DNA of 64,000 nt from Pandoraea terrae (lineage in GTDB: Bacteria; Pseudomonadota; Gammaproteobacteria; Burkholderiales; Burkholderiaceae), in assembly GCF_902459695.1 (NCBI RefSeq), contig NZ_CABPRZ010000011.1, positions 62,001 through 126,000 of the forward strand. The letters are read 5' to 3'. Positions 35,893-46,684 of the stretch are shown in pieces. Made by a program: the position numbers and the translations under genes. Each line of letters starts with the position of its first letter. The first letter of the stretch is position 1. Below the pieces are notes generated by a model. It was not told the DNA's origin. It ran no database searches and worked only from the letters and a program-made list of their open reading frames with translations.

Positions 35893-35935
35893 GCGCCTTA
35901 GGAATCGTCGGCCTTCAGGCCGGCGAGGATGTCAA
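35780..35935 (+). ncRNA. probable omega-RNA (reRNA) scaffold at the right end of the tnpB element
   Basis: In studied TnpB systems the guide RNA scaffold overlaps the 3' end of tnpB and stops at the right end of the element, and flanking host DNA supplies the guide. Here that region ends in the hairpin at 35907-35925 and GAGGATGTCAA. The predicted 20-base guide is GATGACGCGGATGCGGACCT (35936-35955). The 5' limit is approximate and processing is inferred from the family. Confidence 0.5.
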
Positions 35936-36321
35936 GATGACGCGGATGCGGACCTCGGGATGATCGGCGCGAAAGCGCATCAGTTGCGGTGTCATCCACA
36001 ACACCGCCACGCCCGACGAACACGCCACCGTCAACTCCAGTTCGGTGCGCCGCTTCATCAAGTCGGCCGTCGCCTCTGAACATTCCGTCAGCAATCTCTG
36101 GATTTGCTCGGCGTAGGCTGCCCGGGGACGGTCAGCCGCAGCACACGGTGTTCGCGCGTAAACAGCGCGCGCCCGAGAAATTCCTCGAGCTGCGCGATCT
36201 GGCGGCTCACCGCGCTTTGCGTGAGATTGAGTTCTGCCGCGGCCCGGGTGAAGCTCGCGTGACGCACGGCGGCGTCGAACGCGACAAGGCAGTGCAGCGG
36301 CGGCAGGGGAGAGATCGGCAT
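35936..36321 (-). pseudogene. LysR-type regulator remnant
   Basis: The ATG at 36321 begins a normal LysR helix-turn-helix: LPPLHCLVAFDAAVRHASF, AELNLTQSAVSRQIAQLE and FLGRALFTREHRVLRLTVPG. Near 36125 a one-base shift moves the frame to AYAEQIQRLLTECSEATADL, then ELTVACSSGVAVLWMTPQLM and HPEVRIRVI. It stops at the right end of the tnpB element. About two thirds of the effector domain is missing. Both this gene and the amidohydrolase lack the parts that face the element, so a deletion probably accompanied or followed insertion. Confidence 0.85.
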
Positions 36322-36367
36322 CCGGACAGGTCAGTGTGGCGGGACGGGAACGAATGCCGACAGCATA

Positions 36368-37756
<1,389 letters not shown>

Positions 37757-37971
37757 GATCGACTCCTGGAAGAGAACTTCGATTGTAGTGGGCACACCCG
37801 CAAAGGTTTGCCGATACGTGCGTCGATTCAGGGTTATCCCGCATGTCTCGGGCCAATCCGGCGTGCGTGCCGATCCGTGGATAGAATGAAAAGATACGCT
37901 TGAGGCGCGCGCCGGGGCAGGGGAGCCGCCAACGGGCCACATCATTCAAGGACACAAGCCGAGAGGATGCC

Positions 37972-39480
37972 ATGAGCAACGCTGATATTCCGGTGGTTGA
38001 ACATTTCATTGGCGGACGGCTGGCGGCGGGCCGGAGCGACCGTTTCGGCGACGTTTTCGATCCGGCCGAAGGCGTTGTCAGCGCCCGTGTGGCATTGGCC
38101 AGCGCGGCTGATGTCGATGCGGCCGTTGCGGCGGCGCGTCATGCGCTGCCGGCGTGGGCCGAGACCGCGCCGCTCAAGCGTGCGCGCATCCTGTTCAAGT
38201 TCAAGGAATTGCTGGACCGTCACCACGACGATCTCGCCCGCATCATCACGCGCGAGCACGGCAAAGTGTTCTCCGATGCCCGGGGCGAGGTTACGCGCGG
38301 CATCGAAGTGGTGGAGTTCGCGTGCGGTGCGCCGCAACTGCTCATGGGCAAACACAGCGACAACATCGGCGGCGGCATTGACAATTGGCATCTGCGTCAG
38401 CCGGTCGGCGTCTGCGCGGGCATCACGCCGTTCAACTTTCCGTGCATGGTGCCGATGTGGATGTTTCCGGTCGCGCTCGCGTGCGGCAATACCTTCATAT
38501 TGAAGCCCTCGGAGCGGGATCCGTCCGCCAGTTTGCTGATCGCGGAATTGCTGCGCGAGTCCGGGTTGCCGGACGGCGTGTTCAACGTTGTGCAAGGCGA
38601 CAAGGTAGCCGTCGACGCACTGCTCGCACATCCGGATGTCGGGGCGTTATCGTTCGTCGGCTCGACGCCGATTGCGCAATACATCTATACCGAGGGCACG
38701 AAGCGCGGCAAGCGCGTGCAGGCGCTGGGCGGCGCGAAGAACCATCTCGTGGTCATGCCCGATGCGGATCTGGAGCAGGCCGTCGACGCACTGATTGGCG
38801 CAGCATACGGATCGGCGGGCGAACGTTGCATGGCGATTTCGGTTGCGGTGGCTGTAGGCCATGTGGCGGATGCCCTGGTCGAGAGGCTGGTTCCCCGCGT
38901 GAAGGCGTTGCGCGTGGGTCCGGGCGCGGACGATGCGTCCGAAATGGGCCCGCTCGTGACGGGGGCGCACAAGGCGAAGGTCGAGGGGTATATTGCCGAT
39001 GGCGAAGCCGCCGGCGCGAAGCTGCTGGTCGATGGCCGCGGCTTGACCGTCGACGGACACGCGAAGGGGTTTTTCCTCGGCGGCACACTGTTCGACGACG
39101 TGACGCCTGACATGAAAATCTACCGTGAGGAGATCTTCGGGCCGGTACTGTCGATCGTGCGCGTGCGCGACCTGGCGGCGGCGATCGAACTGGTCAATGC
39201 GCACGAGTACGGCAACGGCGTATCGTGCTTTACCAGCGACGGCGGCGTGGCGCGTGCGTTCTCGCGTCAGGTGAAGATCGGCATGGTCGGCATCAACGTG
39301 CCGATTCCGGTGCCGATGGCATGGCAGTCGTTCGGCGGATGGAAGCATTCGCTGTTCGGCGACCATCACGCCTATGGAGAAGAGGGCGTCCGTTTCTACA
39401 CGCGCTACAAGAGTGTGATGCAGCGCTGGCCGGACAGTATTGCCAAGGGCGCGGAATTTACGATGCCGGTCGCGAAGTAA
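37972..39480 (+). CDS. mmsA: CoA-acylating methylmalonate-semialdehyde dehydrogenase
   Basis: A 502-residue aldehyde dehydrogenase of valine and inositol catabolism that turns methylmalonate semialdehyde into propionyl-CoA with NAD. The catalytic Cys286 is in [11 protein letters not shown]. The MmsA-specific surroundings are visible: [15 protein letters not shown] near 156-170 and [17 protein letters not shown] near 442-458. ATG 37972 follows GAGAGGA. A GMC oxidoreductase follows 76 bp downstream and is probably in the same transcript. Confidence 0.93.
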   Translation: MSNADIPVVEHFIGGRLAAGRSDRFGDVFDPAEGVVSARVALASAADVDAAVAAARHALPAWAETAPLKRARILFKFKELLDRHHDDLARIITREHGKVFSDARGEVTRGIEVVEFACGAPQLLMGKHSDNIGGGIDNWHLRQPVGVCAGITPFNFPCMVPMWMFPVALACGNTFILKPSERDPSASLLIAELLRESGLPDGVFNVVQGDKVAVDALLAHPDVGALSFVGSTPIAQYIYTEGTKRGKRVQALGGAKNHLVVMPDADLEQAVDALIGAAYGSAGERCMAISVAVAVGHVADALVERLVPRVKALRVGPGADDASEMGPLVTGAHKAKVEGYIADGEAAGAKLLVDGRGLTVDGHAKGFFLGGTLFDDVTPDMKIYREEIFGPVLSIVRVRDLAAAIELVNAHEYGNGVSCFTSDGGVARAFSRQVKIGMVGINVPIPVPMAWQSFGGWKHSLFGDHHAYGEEGVRFYTRYKSVMQRWPDSIAKGAEFTMPVAK

Positions 39481-39556
39481 TGGAACCTGCCGGGCATGGG
39501 CGCGGTCCACGTCACACAGCGCATCTGGTGCACATTCGTCACGGAGAAAGGCGGGC

Positions 39557-41191
39557 ATGTCGAAGCCACACCCCCAGCAGGACATTTTCGATTACATCAT
39601 CGTCGGTGCGGGCTCGGCGGGCTGCGTGCTCGCCAACCGGCTGACGCAGGATCCGGACGTCAACGTGCTGTTGCTCGAGGCTGGCGGCAAGGACGACTAC
39701 CACTGGATTCATATCCCTGTCGGCTATCTGTATTGCATCGGCAATCCGCGCACCGACTGGCTGTATCGCACGCAAAGCGAGGCGGGGCTGAATGGCCGCT
39801 CGCTCGCGTATCCGCGTGGGCGCGTGCTGGGCGGAAGTTCATCGATCAACGGCATGATCTACATGCGCGGCCAGCGCGAGGACTACGACGGCTGGGCCGA
39901 GGCCACTGGGGACGACGGTTGGCGTTGGGATCGCGTGCTCCCATTGTTCAAGCGCAGCGAAGATCACTATCTCGGCGGCACGGATTTTCATGGCAGCGGC
40001 GGTGAATGGCGCGTGGAGAAGCAGCGGTTGTCGTGGCGCGTGCTCGATACGTTCATCGACGCGGCCGGGCAGGTCGGGATTCCGAAGAGCGAAGACTTCA
40101 ATCGCGGCGACAACTTCGGCGTCGGCTATTTCGAAGTGAATCAACGGCGCGGGGTACGTTGGAGCGCGGCCAAGGGCTTCCTGCGCCCGGCGTCGCAGCG
40201 CCCGAACCTGACGATCATTACCGGCGCGAACGTGTCGAAGCTGCTGTTCGAGGGCAAACGCTGCGTTGGTGTCGCTTATCGCGGCGCTGGTGCGGATTAT
40301 CAGGCGCATGCGCGTGCCGAAGTGTTGCTGTCGGCGGGCGCGGTGAGTTCGCCGCATCTGCTCGAAGTCTCGGGTATCGGCAGCGGTGCGTTGCTGCAGA
40401 AGTTCGGCATCGATGTCGTGGCCGATGTGCCCGGCGTGGGCGAGAACCTGCAGGATCATTTGCAGTTGCGCACGGTGTATAAATTGCGCGGCGTGCCGAC
40501 CTTGAACCGGTCGGTGCATAGTCTGTTCGGCAAGCTCAAGATCGGCTTGCAATATGCGTTGACGCAGCGCGGGCCGATGAGCATGGCGCCGTCGCAGCTC
40601 GGGGCGTTCGCGAGAAGCCGCGACGACGTGGCGCGGCCGAACCTGGAGTATCACGTGCAGCCGTTGTCGCTCGAGAAATTCGGCGAGCCGCTGCACAAGT
40701 TCAACGCGTTCACGGCGTCGGTCTGCAATCTGCGGCCGACGTCGCGTGGCAGCGTGCATCTGGTTGCGCCCGATATGCGTGACGGACCCGCGATCGCCCC
40801 CCGATATTTATCGACGAACGAGGACCGGCAAGTGGCGGCCGATTCGATCCGGCTGACGCGGCGCATCCTCGGTGCGCCGGCATTCGCGCGATACGAGCCG
40901 CGCGAGTATCTGCCGGGTCCGGCGTATCAGACGGATGAAGACCTGGCGCACGCGGCGGGCGATATCGGCACGACGATCTTCCATCCCGTGGGCACTTGCA
41001 AGATGGGGCGGGCGAACGACCCCATGACGGTGGTCGACAGCGAGTTGCGCGTGCGCGGCATCGAAGGCTTGCGCGTGATCGACGCCTCCGTCATGCCGAT
41101 GATCACTTCCGGCAATACGAACTCCCCGACGATCATGATCGCGGAGCGGGCAAGCGAGTTGATCAAGGCGTCGCGCAAGGGGCGCGCGTAA
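39557..41191 (+). CDS. GMC-family FAD alcohol/choline dehydrogenase-like oxidoreductase
   Basis: A 544-residue flavoprotein of the glucose-methanol-choline family. The FAD dinucleotide motif YIIVGAGSAGCVLANRL lies near residues 12-28; the GMC signature 1 is GRVLGGSSSINGMIYMRG near 94-111; signature 2 is GAVSSPHLLEVSGIG near 262-276. The active-site His is in FHPVGTCKMG near 475, and NTNSPTIMIAERA is near the end. Substrates of close relatives vary (choline, aryl and alkyl alcohols). The position after mmsA suggests a catabolic alcohol, but the substrate is not determinable. Confidence 0.87.
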   Translation: MSKPHPQQDIFDYIIVGAGSAGCVLANRLTQDPDVNVLLLEAGGKDDYHWIHIPVGYLYCIGNPRTDWLYRTQSEAGLNGRSLAYPRGRVLGGSSSINGMIYMRGQREDYDGWAEATGDDGWRWDRVLPLFKRSEDHYLGGTDFHGSGGEWRVEKQRLSWRVLDTFIDAAGQVGIPKSEDFNRGDNFGVGYFEVNQRRGVRWSAAKGFLRPASQRPNLTIITGANVSKLLFEGKRCVGVAYRGAGADYQAHARAEVLLSAGAVSSPHLLEVSGIGSGALLQKFGIDVVADVPGVGENLQDHLQLRTVYKLRGVPTLNRSVHSLFGKLKIGLQYALTQRGPMSMAPSQLGAFARSRDDVARPNLEYHVQPLSLEKFGEPLHKFNAFTASVCNLRPTSRGSVHLVAPDMRDGPAIAPRYLSTNEDRQVAADSIRLTRRILGAPAFARYEPREYLPGPAYQTDEDLAHAAGDIGTTIFHPVGTCKMGRANDPMTVVDSELRVRGIEGLRVIDASVMPMITSGNTNSPTIMIAERASELIKASRKGRA

Positions 41192-41690
41192 GCTTCGCGT
41201 AAGGAACGTTACCGGTTTCACTGCGTCCGCGCGGCTTTCCAGATTTCCGGAAAGTTGTGCGGAGCTTACGTAGTATTACCTAATGGCGGCAAAGTGCGGC
41301 ACACCAAAGTATCCGACTTGCCTGCCAATGTGGCGAGGGTGCGTTTTGCGACTGCGGCAAATCCCTTATGGCACAAGGGGCCCGGAAAACCCTGCCGTTT
41401 TAAGCAAACGATTTACACAGCCAATCGGGACGCGCATTTCCTGCGTGTTGTCCCTAGTGCAAATCCCAATGATCGCGTTGCAGCAATCCGAACACAATAG
41501 AGCTTCCCTGGGGCCTGTTCACCACGGGCTCTACCGCGGCCGAATCAAAAATCCGGCGCCGTAGCAGGACGCATGGCAGGGTAACGCATTCCCTGGATCA
41601 TGGCCGTGCGGTTGTCACATACGGGGGTCTTTGCGGCGCCATGGGGAGCGCCGTCAGCGGACCCCGATAACGAGGATTGTGGCAGGAGAC
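41192..41690. other. gene-free regulatory stretch before the first liv operon
   Basis: About 500 bp without a recognisable gene; the small open frames show no family features. It must hold the promoter of the livGFKHM cluster, but I could not find a well-spaced sigma-70 or sigma-54 promoter by eye. The stretch is moderately AT-richer than its neighbours. Confidence 0.4.
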
Positions 41691-42470
41691 ATGGCAGCCA
41701 ACGACATCATTCTGGAAACCCGCGGCCTCACGAAGGAGTTCCGCGGCTTCACCGCCGTCAACAAGGTCGACCTGCGAGTCACGCGTGGCACCATCCACGC
41801 CCTCATCGGCCCCAATGGCGCCGGCAAGACAACTTGCTTCAATCTGCTAACGAAATTTCTCGAGCCGACAGCCGGTTCGATCGTCTTCAATGGCGAGGAA
41901 ATCACGCGTGAGGCCCCCGCGCAGATCGCGCGGCGCGGCATCATACGTTCGTTTCAGATCTCGGCCGTGTTTCCACACCTCACAGTGCTGGAGAACGTCC
42001 GTATCGGTTTGCAGCGCAATCTTGGCACCGCCTTCCACTTCTGGCGAAGCAGCGCCTCGCTCAATACGCTCAACGGCCGCGCGATGACGCTGCTCGCCGA
42101 AGTCGGGTTGACCGAGTTCGCGCACACGCTGACCGTCGAGCTTCCCTATGGCCGCAAGCGCGCGCTTGAAATTGCGACGACACTTGCCATGGAGCCCGAA
42201 TTGATGCTTCTGGACGAGCCGACACAAGGCATGGGCCACGAAGATGTCGATCGCGTGACTGCGCTTATCAAGAAGGTGTCGGTCGGCCGCACGGTCCTGA
42301 TGGTCGAACACAATATGAACGTGATCGCCGGCATCTCGGATACCATCACGGTATTGCAGCGCGGCGAGGTGCTGGCAGAAGGCACGTACGCCGAAGTATC
42401 GAAGAATCCGCAGGTCATGGAAGCCTATATGGGCACTGCCGACAGCGAGTTGCAAGGGGCACACGGGTGA
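41691..42470 (+). CDS. branched-chain amino acid-type ABC transporter ATPase, LivG-like (cluster 1)
   Basis: A 259-residue HAAT-family ATPase. Walker A is GPNGAGKTT with Lys46; ELPYGRKRALEIA replaces the usual LSxGxQ signature as is normal in LivG; Walker B is LMLLDEPTQGMG; the switch His lies in LMVEHNMN. ATG 41691 follows CAGGAG. It opens a five-gene importer in the order G-F-K-H-M, with an overlap of 4 bp to the next gene. Substrate may be a branched-chain amino acid, urea or an aromatic acid. Confidence 0.92.
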   Translation: MAANDIILETRGLTKEFRGFTAVNKVDLRVTRGTIHALIGPNGAGKTTCFNLLTKFLEPTAGSIVFNGEEITREAPAQIARRGIIRSFQISAVFPHLTVLENVRIGLQRNLGTAFHFWRSSASLNTLNGRAMTLLAEVGLTEFAHTLTVELPYGRKRALEIATTLAMEPELMLLDEPTQGMGHEDVDRVTALIKKVSVGRTVLMVEHNMNVIAGISDTITVLQRGEVLAEGTYAEVSKNPQVMEAYMGTADSELQGAHG

Positions 42471-43228
42471 GGACGGCAATGTACGGTAATGGCGGAGCCG
42501 GCGTTCCGGCGCTCGAAATCGAAGGTCTGCAGGCCTGGTACGGCGAGTCGCACATCCTGCACGGGGTCGACCTGACCGTCGGCCGCGGCGAAGTCGTGAC
42601 GTTGCTCGGGCGCAACGGCGCCGGGCGCACCACAACCCTGCGCGCGATCATGGGCCTGACCGGTCAACGCAAAGGCTCCATCCGCATCGCCGGCGAAGAG
42701 ACCATGCATCTGCCGACCTACAAAGTCGCGCATCACGGCGTCGGCTACTGCCCGGAGGAGCGCGGCATTTTCGCGAACCTGTCGTGCGAGGAGAACCTGA
42801 TGCTGCCGCCGTACGTCGGTACGCCCGGCGCAAAGGCGACCGGCAACGTCGCGGGCATGTCGCTCGACGAAATCTACACGATGTTCCCCAACCTCAAGGA
42901 GCGCCGCTTCAGCCAGGGCACGCGGCTGTCGGGCGGGGAGCAGCAGATGCTGGCCGTCGCGCGGATCCTGCGCACCGGCGCGAACCTGCTGCTGCTCGAC
43001 GAAATCTCGGAAGGCCTCGCGCCAGTCATCGTGCAGACACTCGCGCGCATGATCCTGGCGCTCAAGGCGCGCGGTTACACGATCGTGATGGTCGAGCAGA
43101 ATTTCCGTTTCGCCGCGCCGCTGGCCGACCGGTTCTACGTGATGGAACACGGCAAGATCGTGGAGCGCTTCGGCGCCCCCGAGTTGGAGACCAAGATGCC
43201 GGTCCTGCACGAATTGTTGGGCGTATAA
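42467..43228 (+). CDS. branched-chain amino acid-type ABC transporter ATPase, LivF-like (cluster 1)
   Basis: A 253-residue LivF-like ATPase. The signature RLSGGEQQMLAVAR and Walker B LLLLDEISEGLAP are normal. The Walker A loop is GRNGAGRTT: the lysine that binds ATP phosphates is replaced by Arg54. The start is a GTG overlapping the livG stop (GTGA); an ATG at 42479 is the alternative. The partner LivG keeps its lysine, so the heterodimer could run with one normal and one altered nucleotide site. Confidence 0.9.
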   Translation: MRTAMYGNGGAGVPALEIEGLQAWYGESHILHGVDLTVGRGEVVTLLGRNGAGRTTTLRAIMGLTGQRKGSIRIAGEETMHLPTYKVAHHGVGYCPEERGIFANLSCEENLMLPPYVGTPGAKATGNVAGMSLDEIYTMFPNLKERRFSQGTRLSGGEQQMLAVARILRTGANLLLLDEISEGLAPVIVQTLARMILALKARGYTIVMVEQNFRFAAPLADRFYVMEHGKIVERFGAPELETKMPVLHELLGV

Positions 43229-43310
43229 GACGATCGATTCGGAAGGTTTCGCAATCGGTTCGGCATGACCGTTCAAGTCGTAAGCAATAAATCAACGAAG
43301 GAGACTACGG

Positions 43311-44516
43311 ATGAAAATGCGGATGAAAGCGCTGGCCTTGGTGGCTGCGATGGGATTTGCGGCCATGGCCGGTCAGGCGCACGCCGACGGCAATAGCGTG
43401 AAGATCGGTTTCATCACCGATATGTCGGGTCTCTATACCGATATCGACGGGCAGGGCGGTGCGGAAGCCATCAAGATGGCCATCGCCGATTTTGGCGGCA
43501 AGGTGCTCGGCAAGCCGGTCGAGCTGGTGACGGCCGACCACCAGAACAAGGCCGACGTCGCCGCCTCGAAGGCGCGCGAATGGTTCGACCGCAGCGGCGT
43601 CGACGTGCTGCTCGGCGGCACCAATTCGGGTACCGCGCTGGCCATGAACAAGGTTTCGGCCGAGAAGAAGAAGGTCTACATCAACATCGGCGCCGGGTCC
43701 GACGCGCTGACCAATGACCAGTGCCAACCTTACGGGGTCCACTACGCCTACGACACGGTCGCCCTGGCGCGCGGTACCGGTTCGGCTGTCGTCAAGGCGG
43801 GCGGCAAGTCGTGGTTCTTCCTGACGGCTGACTATGCCTTCGGTCACGCGCTCGAAAAGGCCACCGCCGATGTCGTCAAGGCGAACGGCGGCACGGTCAA
43901 GGGCCAGGTCCGCCACCCCTTGTCGGCGTCTGACTTCTCGTCGTACCTGCTGCAGGCGCAATCGTCTGGCGCCCAGGTGCTGGGCCTGGCCAACGCCGGC
44001 GGCGACACCATCAATGCCATCAAGGCCGCCAAGGAATTCGGCATCAAGGGCAAGATGCAGATCGCCGGCCTGCTGGTGTTCATCAACGACATCCACTCGC
44101 TGGGCCTGGCCAACACGGAAGGCATGTACCTGACGGACAGCTGGTACTGGGACAAAGACGAGAAATCGCGCGCCTTCGCGAAGCGCTACTTCGACAAGAT
44201 GCGCAAGATGCCGTCGAGCCTGCAGGCCGGCGACTACTCGGCGACGCTGACGTACCTGAAGGCGGTTCAGGCTGCCGGTACGACCGATGCCGACAAGGTG
44301 ATGGCCGAGCTCAAGAAGATCAAGATCGACGACATGTTCAGCAAGGGCTACATCCGCGGCGACGGCACGATGATCCACGACATGTACCTGATGCAGGTGA
44401 AAAAGGCGTCGGAATCGAAGAAGCCGTGGGACTACTACAACGTGGTTGCGACGATTCCGGGCGAGAAGGCGTTCACGACGGTAGCCGAATCGACCTGTTC
44501 GTTGCTGAAGAAGTAG
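43311..44516 (+). CDS. periplasmic substrate-binding protein, LivK type (cluster 1)
   Basis: A 401-residue type I periplasmic binding protein with a Sec signal peptide (cleavage near GQAHA). The start SVKIGFITDMSGLYTDIDGQG is the usual first lobe of the HAAT family; LGGTNSGTALAMNKV holds the hinge-side binding loop. AAGGAGA lies before the ATG. The sequence differs strongly from the second LivK at 47.8 kb, so the two importers take different substrates; ligands cannot be read off the sequence. Confidence 0.9.
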   Translation: MKMRMKALALVAAMGFAAMAGQAHADGNSVKIGFITDMSGLYTDIDGQGGAEAIKMAIADFGGKVLGKPVELVTADHQNKADVAASKAREWFDRSGVDVLLGGTNSGTALAMNKVSAEKKKVYINIGAGSDALTNDQCQPYGVHYAYDTVALARGTGSAVVKAGGKSWFFLTADYAFGHALEKATADVVKANGGTVKGQVRHPLSASDFSSYLLQAQSSGAQVLGLANAGGDTINAIKAAKEFGIKGKMQIAGLLVFINDIHSLGLANTEGMYLTDSWYWDKDEKSRAFAKRYFDKMRKMPSSLQAGDYSATLTYLKAVQAAGTTDADKVMAELKKIKIDDMFSKGYIRGDGTMIHDMYLMQVKKASESKKPWDYYNVVATIPGEKAFTTVAESTCSLLKK

Positions 44517-44635
44517 GAGGCAGTCAGCCAGACGCATGGCATGTGCGCATCACGCGTCGGTGCGCGCATGACGTTTGCGGCGGAACCGGCGGGGCTTCGG
44601 CCTCGCCGCCCTCTCTTTCGCGAGAATCGAGTTAG

Positions 44636-45520
44636 ATGGAATTCCTAGGCATCCCCCTCTCGGCGCTGTTGAGCCAACTGCTGCTGGGGCTCGTGAACGG
44701 CTCGTTCTACGCCATGCTGAGTCTCGGCCTGGCGGTGATTTTCGGCTTGCTCAACGTCATCAACTTCGCGCACGGCGCGTTGTTCATGTTGGGCGCCATG
44801 CTCGCCTGGATGGGCGGCAGTTACTTCGGTATCAATTACTGGGTCATGCTGATTCTGTCGCCGCTGATTGTGGGCGCCTTCGGCGTGGTCCTCGAGCGCA
44901 CCCTGCTGCGCTGGATCTACAAGCTCGACCACCTGTACGGCCTGTTGTTGACATTCGGCATCACGCTTGTGCTCGAAGGCGTGTTCCGTTCCGTCTACGG
45001 CGTGTCGGGCCAGCCGTTCGATACGCCTGAGGCCCTGTCGGGCGCGACCAACCTCGGCTTCATGTTCCTGCCGAACTACCGCGCGTGGGTGGTGGCGGCC
45101 TCGTTGATCATCTGCGTGGCCACGTGGTTCGTCATTGAGAAGACGAAGATCGGCGCCTACCTGCGGGCCGGCACGGAAAATCCGAAGCTGGTCGAGGCGT
45201 TTGGCGTGAATGTGCCGCTGATGATCACGCTGACGTACGGCTTTGGTGTCGCGCTGGCGGCGTTCGCGGGCGTGCTGGCCGCGCCGGTGATCCAGATCTC
45301 GCCCCTGATGGGGCAGTCGATGATCATCACGGTCTTTGCGGTGGTCGTGATCGGCGGCATGGGCTCGATCATGGGGTCCATCATCACCGGGCTGATGCTC
45401 GGCGTGATTGAAGGCTTTACCAAGGTGTTCTACCCGGAAGCGTCGGCGACCGTGGTGTTCGTGATCATGGTGATCGTGTTGCTGATTCGCCCGGCCGGGC
45501 TGTTCGGCAAGCAAAAGTAA
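44636..45520 (+). CDS. branched-chain amino acid-type ABC permease, LivH-like (cluster 1)
   Basis: A 294-residue inner-membrane permease with eight or so helices. LGLVNGSFYAMLSLGLAVIFGLLNVINFAHG at the start, the GAYLRAGTENPKLVEAFGVN loop in the middle (ATPase-coupling EAA-like region), and AVVVIGGMGSIMGSIITG are typical LivH features. It sits 119 bp after livK and 9 bp before the LivM-like gene. Confidence 0.92.
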   Translation: MEFLGIPLSALLSQLLLGLVNGSFYAMLSLGLAVIFGLLNVINFAHGALFMLGAMLAWMGGSYFGINYWVMLILSPLIVGAFGVVLERTLLRWIYKLDHLYGLLLTFGITLVLEGVFRSVYGVSGQPFDTPEALSGATNLGFMFLPNYRAWVVAASLIICVATWFVIEKTKIGAYLRAGTENPKLVEAFGVNVPLMITLTYGFGVALAAFAGVLAAPVIQISPLMGQSMIITVFAVVVIGGMGSIMGSIITGLMLGVIEGFTKVFYPEASATVVFVIMVIVLLIRPAGLFGKQK

Positions 45521-45529
45521 GGGGCGGCG

Positions 45530-46513
45530 ATGCAACGACGGGTGCTTTATTCTCTCTTGCTGGTGGGCCTTCTGGTGGCGCCGTTTGTCGGCGCTTATCC
45601 GGTGTTCGTGATGAAGGTGTTGTGCTTTGCGCTGTTTGCGTGCGCCTTCAATCTGCTGCTCGGCTTCACCGGCCTGCTGTCCTTCGGGCATGCCGCATTT
45701 TTCGGCAGTGCCGGCTATGTCGCCGGCTTCGCGATCCGCAATCTCGGCTTCACGCCCGAAGTCGGCATCCTGTTCGGGACGTTGTCCGGCGCGGTGCTCG
45801 GGCTCGTCATCGGCACGCTGGCGATTCGCCGGCAGGGCATCTACTTCGCGATGATCACGCTGGCGCTCGCGCAGATGCTGTACTTCCTGTGCCTGCAAGC
45901 GCCGTTCACCGGCGGGGAAGACGGTCTTCAGGGCGTGCCGCGCGGCAGTCTCTTCGGTCTCTTGCCACTCGACGCCGACCTCGTGCTGTACTACGTCGTC
46001 GTGGCGATCTTCTCGCTGGCGTTCCTGTTCATCATGCGGGTCGTGCACTCGCCGTTCGGACAGGTGCTGAAGGCCATCAAGGAAAACGAACCGCGCGCCA
46101 TTTCCCTCGGCTACGACGTCGACCGGTTCAAGCTGCTGGCCTTCGTGCTGTCTGCGGCGCTGGCCGCGCTGGCGGGCTCGACCAAGACGGTGGTGCTCGG
46201 CTTCGAGACCCTGACGGACGTGCACTGGACGATGTCCGGCATGGTGATCCTGATGACGCTCGTGGGCGGTCTCGGCACGCTGTTCGGACCGGTGGTCGGC
46301 GCGGTGCTGATCATCGTGCTGGAAAACAAGCTGGGCGACATCGGCAACTGGCTTGCCGCCATGACGGGCGTGACGTGGTTCCAGACGCTGGGCGAGTCCG
46401 TGACGATCGTCATCGGGGCGATCTTCATCATTTGCGTGCTCGCCTTCCGGCGCGGTCTCGTGGGTGAGCTCGTGGCCCGCAGCGGGCTGTTGCGCGGCTC
46501 CACGGCCGGTTAA
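45530..46513 (+). CDS. branched-chain amino acid-type ABC permease, LivM-like (cluster 1)
   Basis: A 327-residue permease, the partner of the LivH-like protein. LLLGFTGLLSFGHAAFFGSAGYVAGFAIR near residues 38-66, RRQGIYFAMITLALAQ near 102-117 and LKAIKENEPRAISLGYDV near 181-198 are LivM hallmarks. Last gene of the first importer operon; no terminator follows directly. Confidence 0.92.
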   Translation: MQRRVLYSLLLVGLLVAPFVGAYPVFVMKVLCFALFACAFNLLLGFTGLLSFGHAAFFGSAGYVAGFAIRNLGFTPEVGILFGTLSGAVLGLVIGTLAIRRQGIYFAMITLALAQMLYFLCLQAPFTGGEDGLQGVPRGSLFGLLPLDADLVLYYVVVAIFSLAFLFIMRVVHSPFGQVLKAIKENEPRAISLGYDVDRFKLLAFVLSAALAALAGSTKTVVLGFETLTDVHWTMSGMVILMTLVGGLGTLFGPVVGAVLIIVLENKLGDIGNWLAAMTGVTWFQTLGESVTIVIGAIFIICVLAFRRGLVGELVARSGLLRGSTAG

Positions 46514-46649
46514 ATGCGGTGCGCCGGTCCTGCGGCTTCGCGGGGGCGTCCCGCAGGGCTGCGGTCCATTGCACCATGAAAGTGCGCCGCATCGTCACGC
46601 TGGCGTGGTTTTGTCGGAATTTTTCTAAAACGTAGGGGTAAATGCTGAC

Positions 46650-46678
46650 TTGTGGTGCACCATGCGCTCCTTTATTCT
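46650..46678 (+). promoter_or_regulatory. candidate sigma-70 promoter for a small RNA
   Basis: TTGTGG at 46650-46655 and TATTCT at 46673-46678 are separated by 17 bp. The strong terminator at 46756 lies about 100 bp downstream with no credible coding frame in between. Confidence 0.4.
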
Positions 46679-46684
46679 CCACCC

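Larger units (their letters stand above)
34625..35935 (+). mobile_element. IS200/IS605-group element carrying only tnpB
   Basis: About 1.3 kb. The left end is placed near 34625, where amidohydrolase similarity stops (within about 10 bp). The right end is placed at 35935 because 35907-35925 forms a short GTCGGCC-TTCA-GGCCGGC hairpin followed by GAGGATGTCAA, the usual shape of the 3' end of such elements. LysR-like coding sequence begins directly after it. There is no tnpA transposase, so the element cannot move alone. No target duplication is expected for this group. Confidence 0.75.

Noticed and set aside
34625-35935. A full IS605 element with tnpA
   Set aside because: No Y1 transposase frame exists on either side of tnpB; the flanks are gene remnants.
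41255-41564. Small overlapping open frames before the liv cluster
   Set aside because: No ribosome site, no family features, and the region is needed for regulation of the operon.
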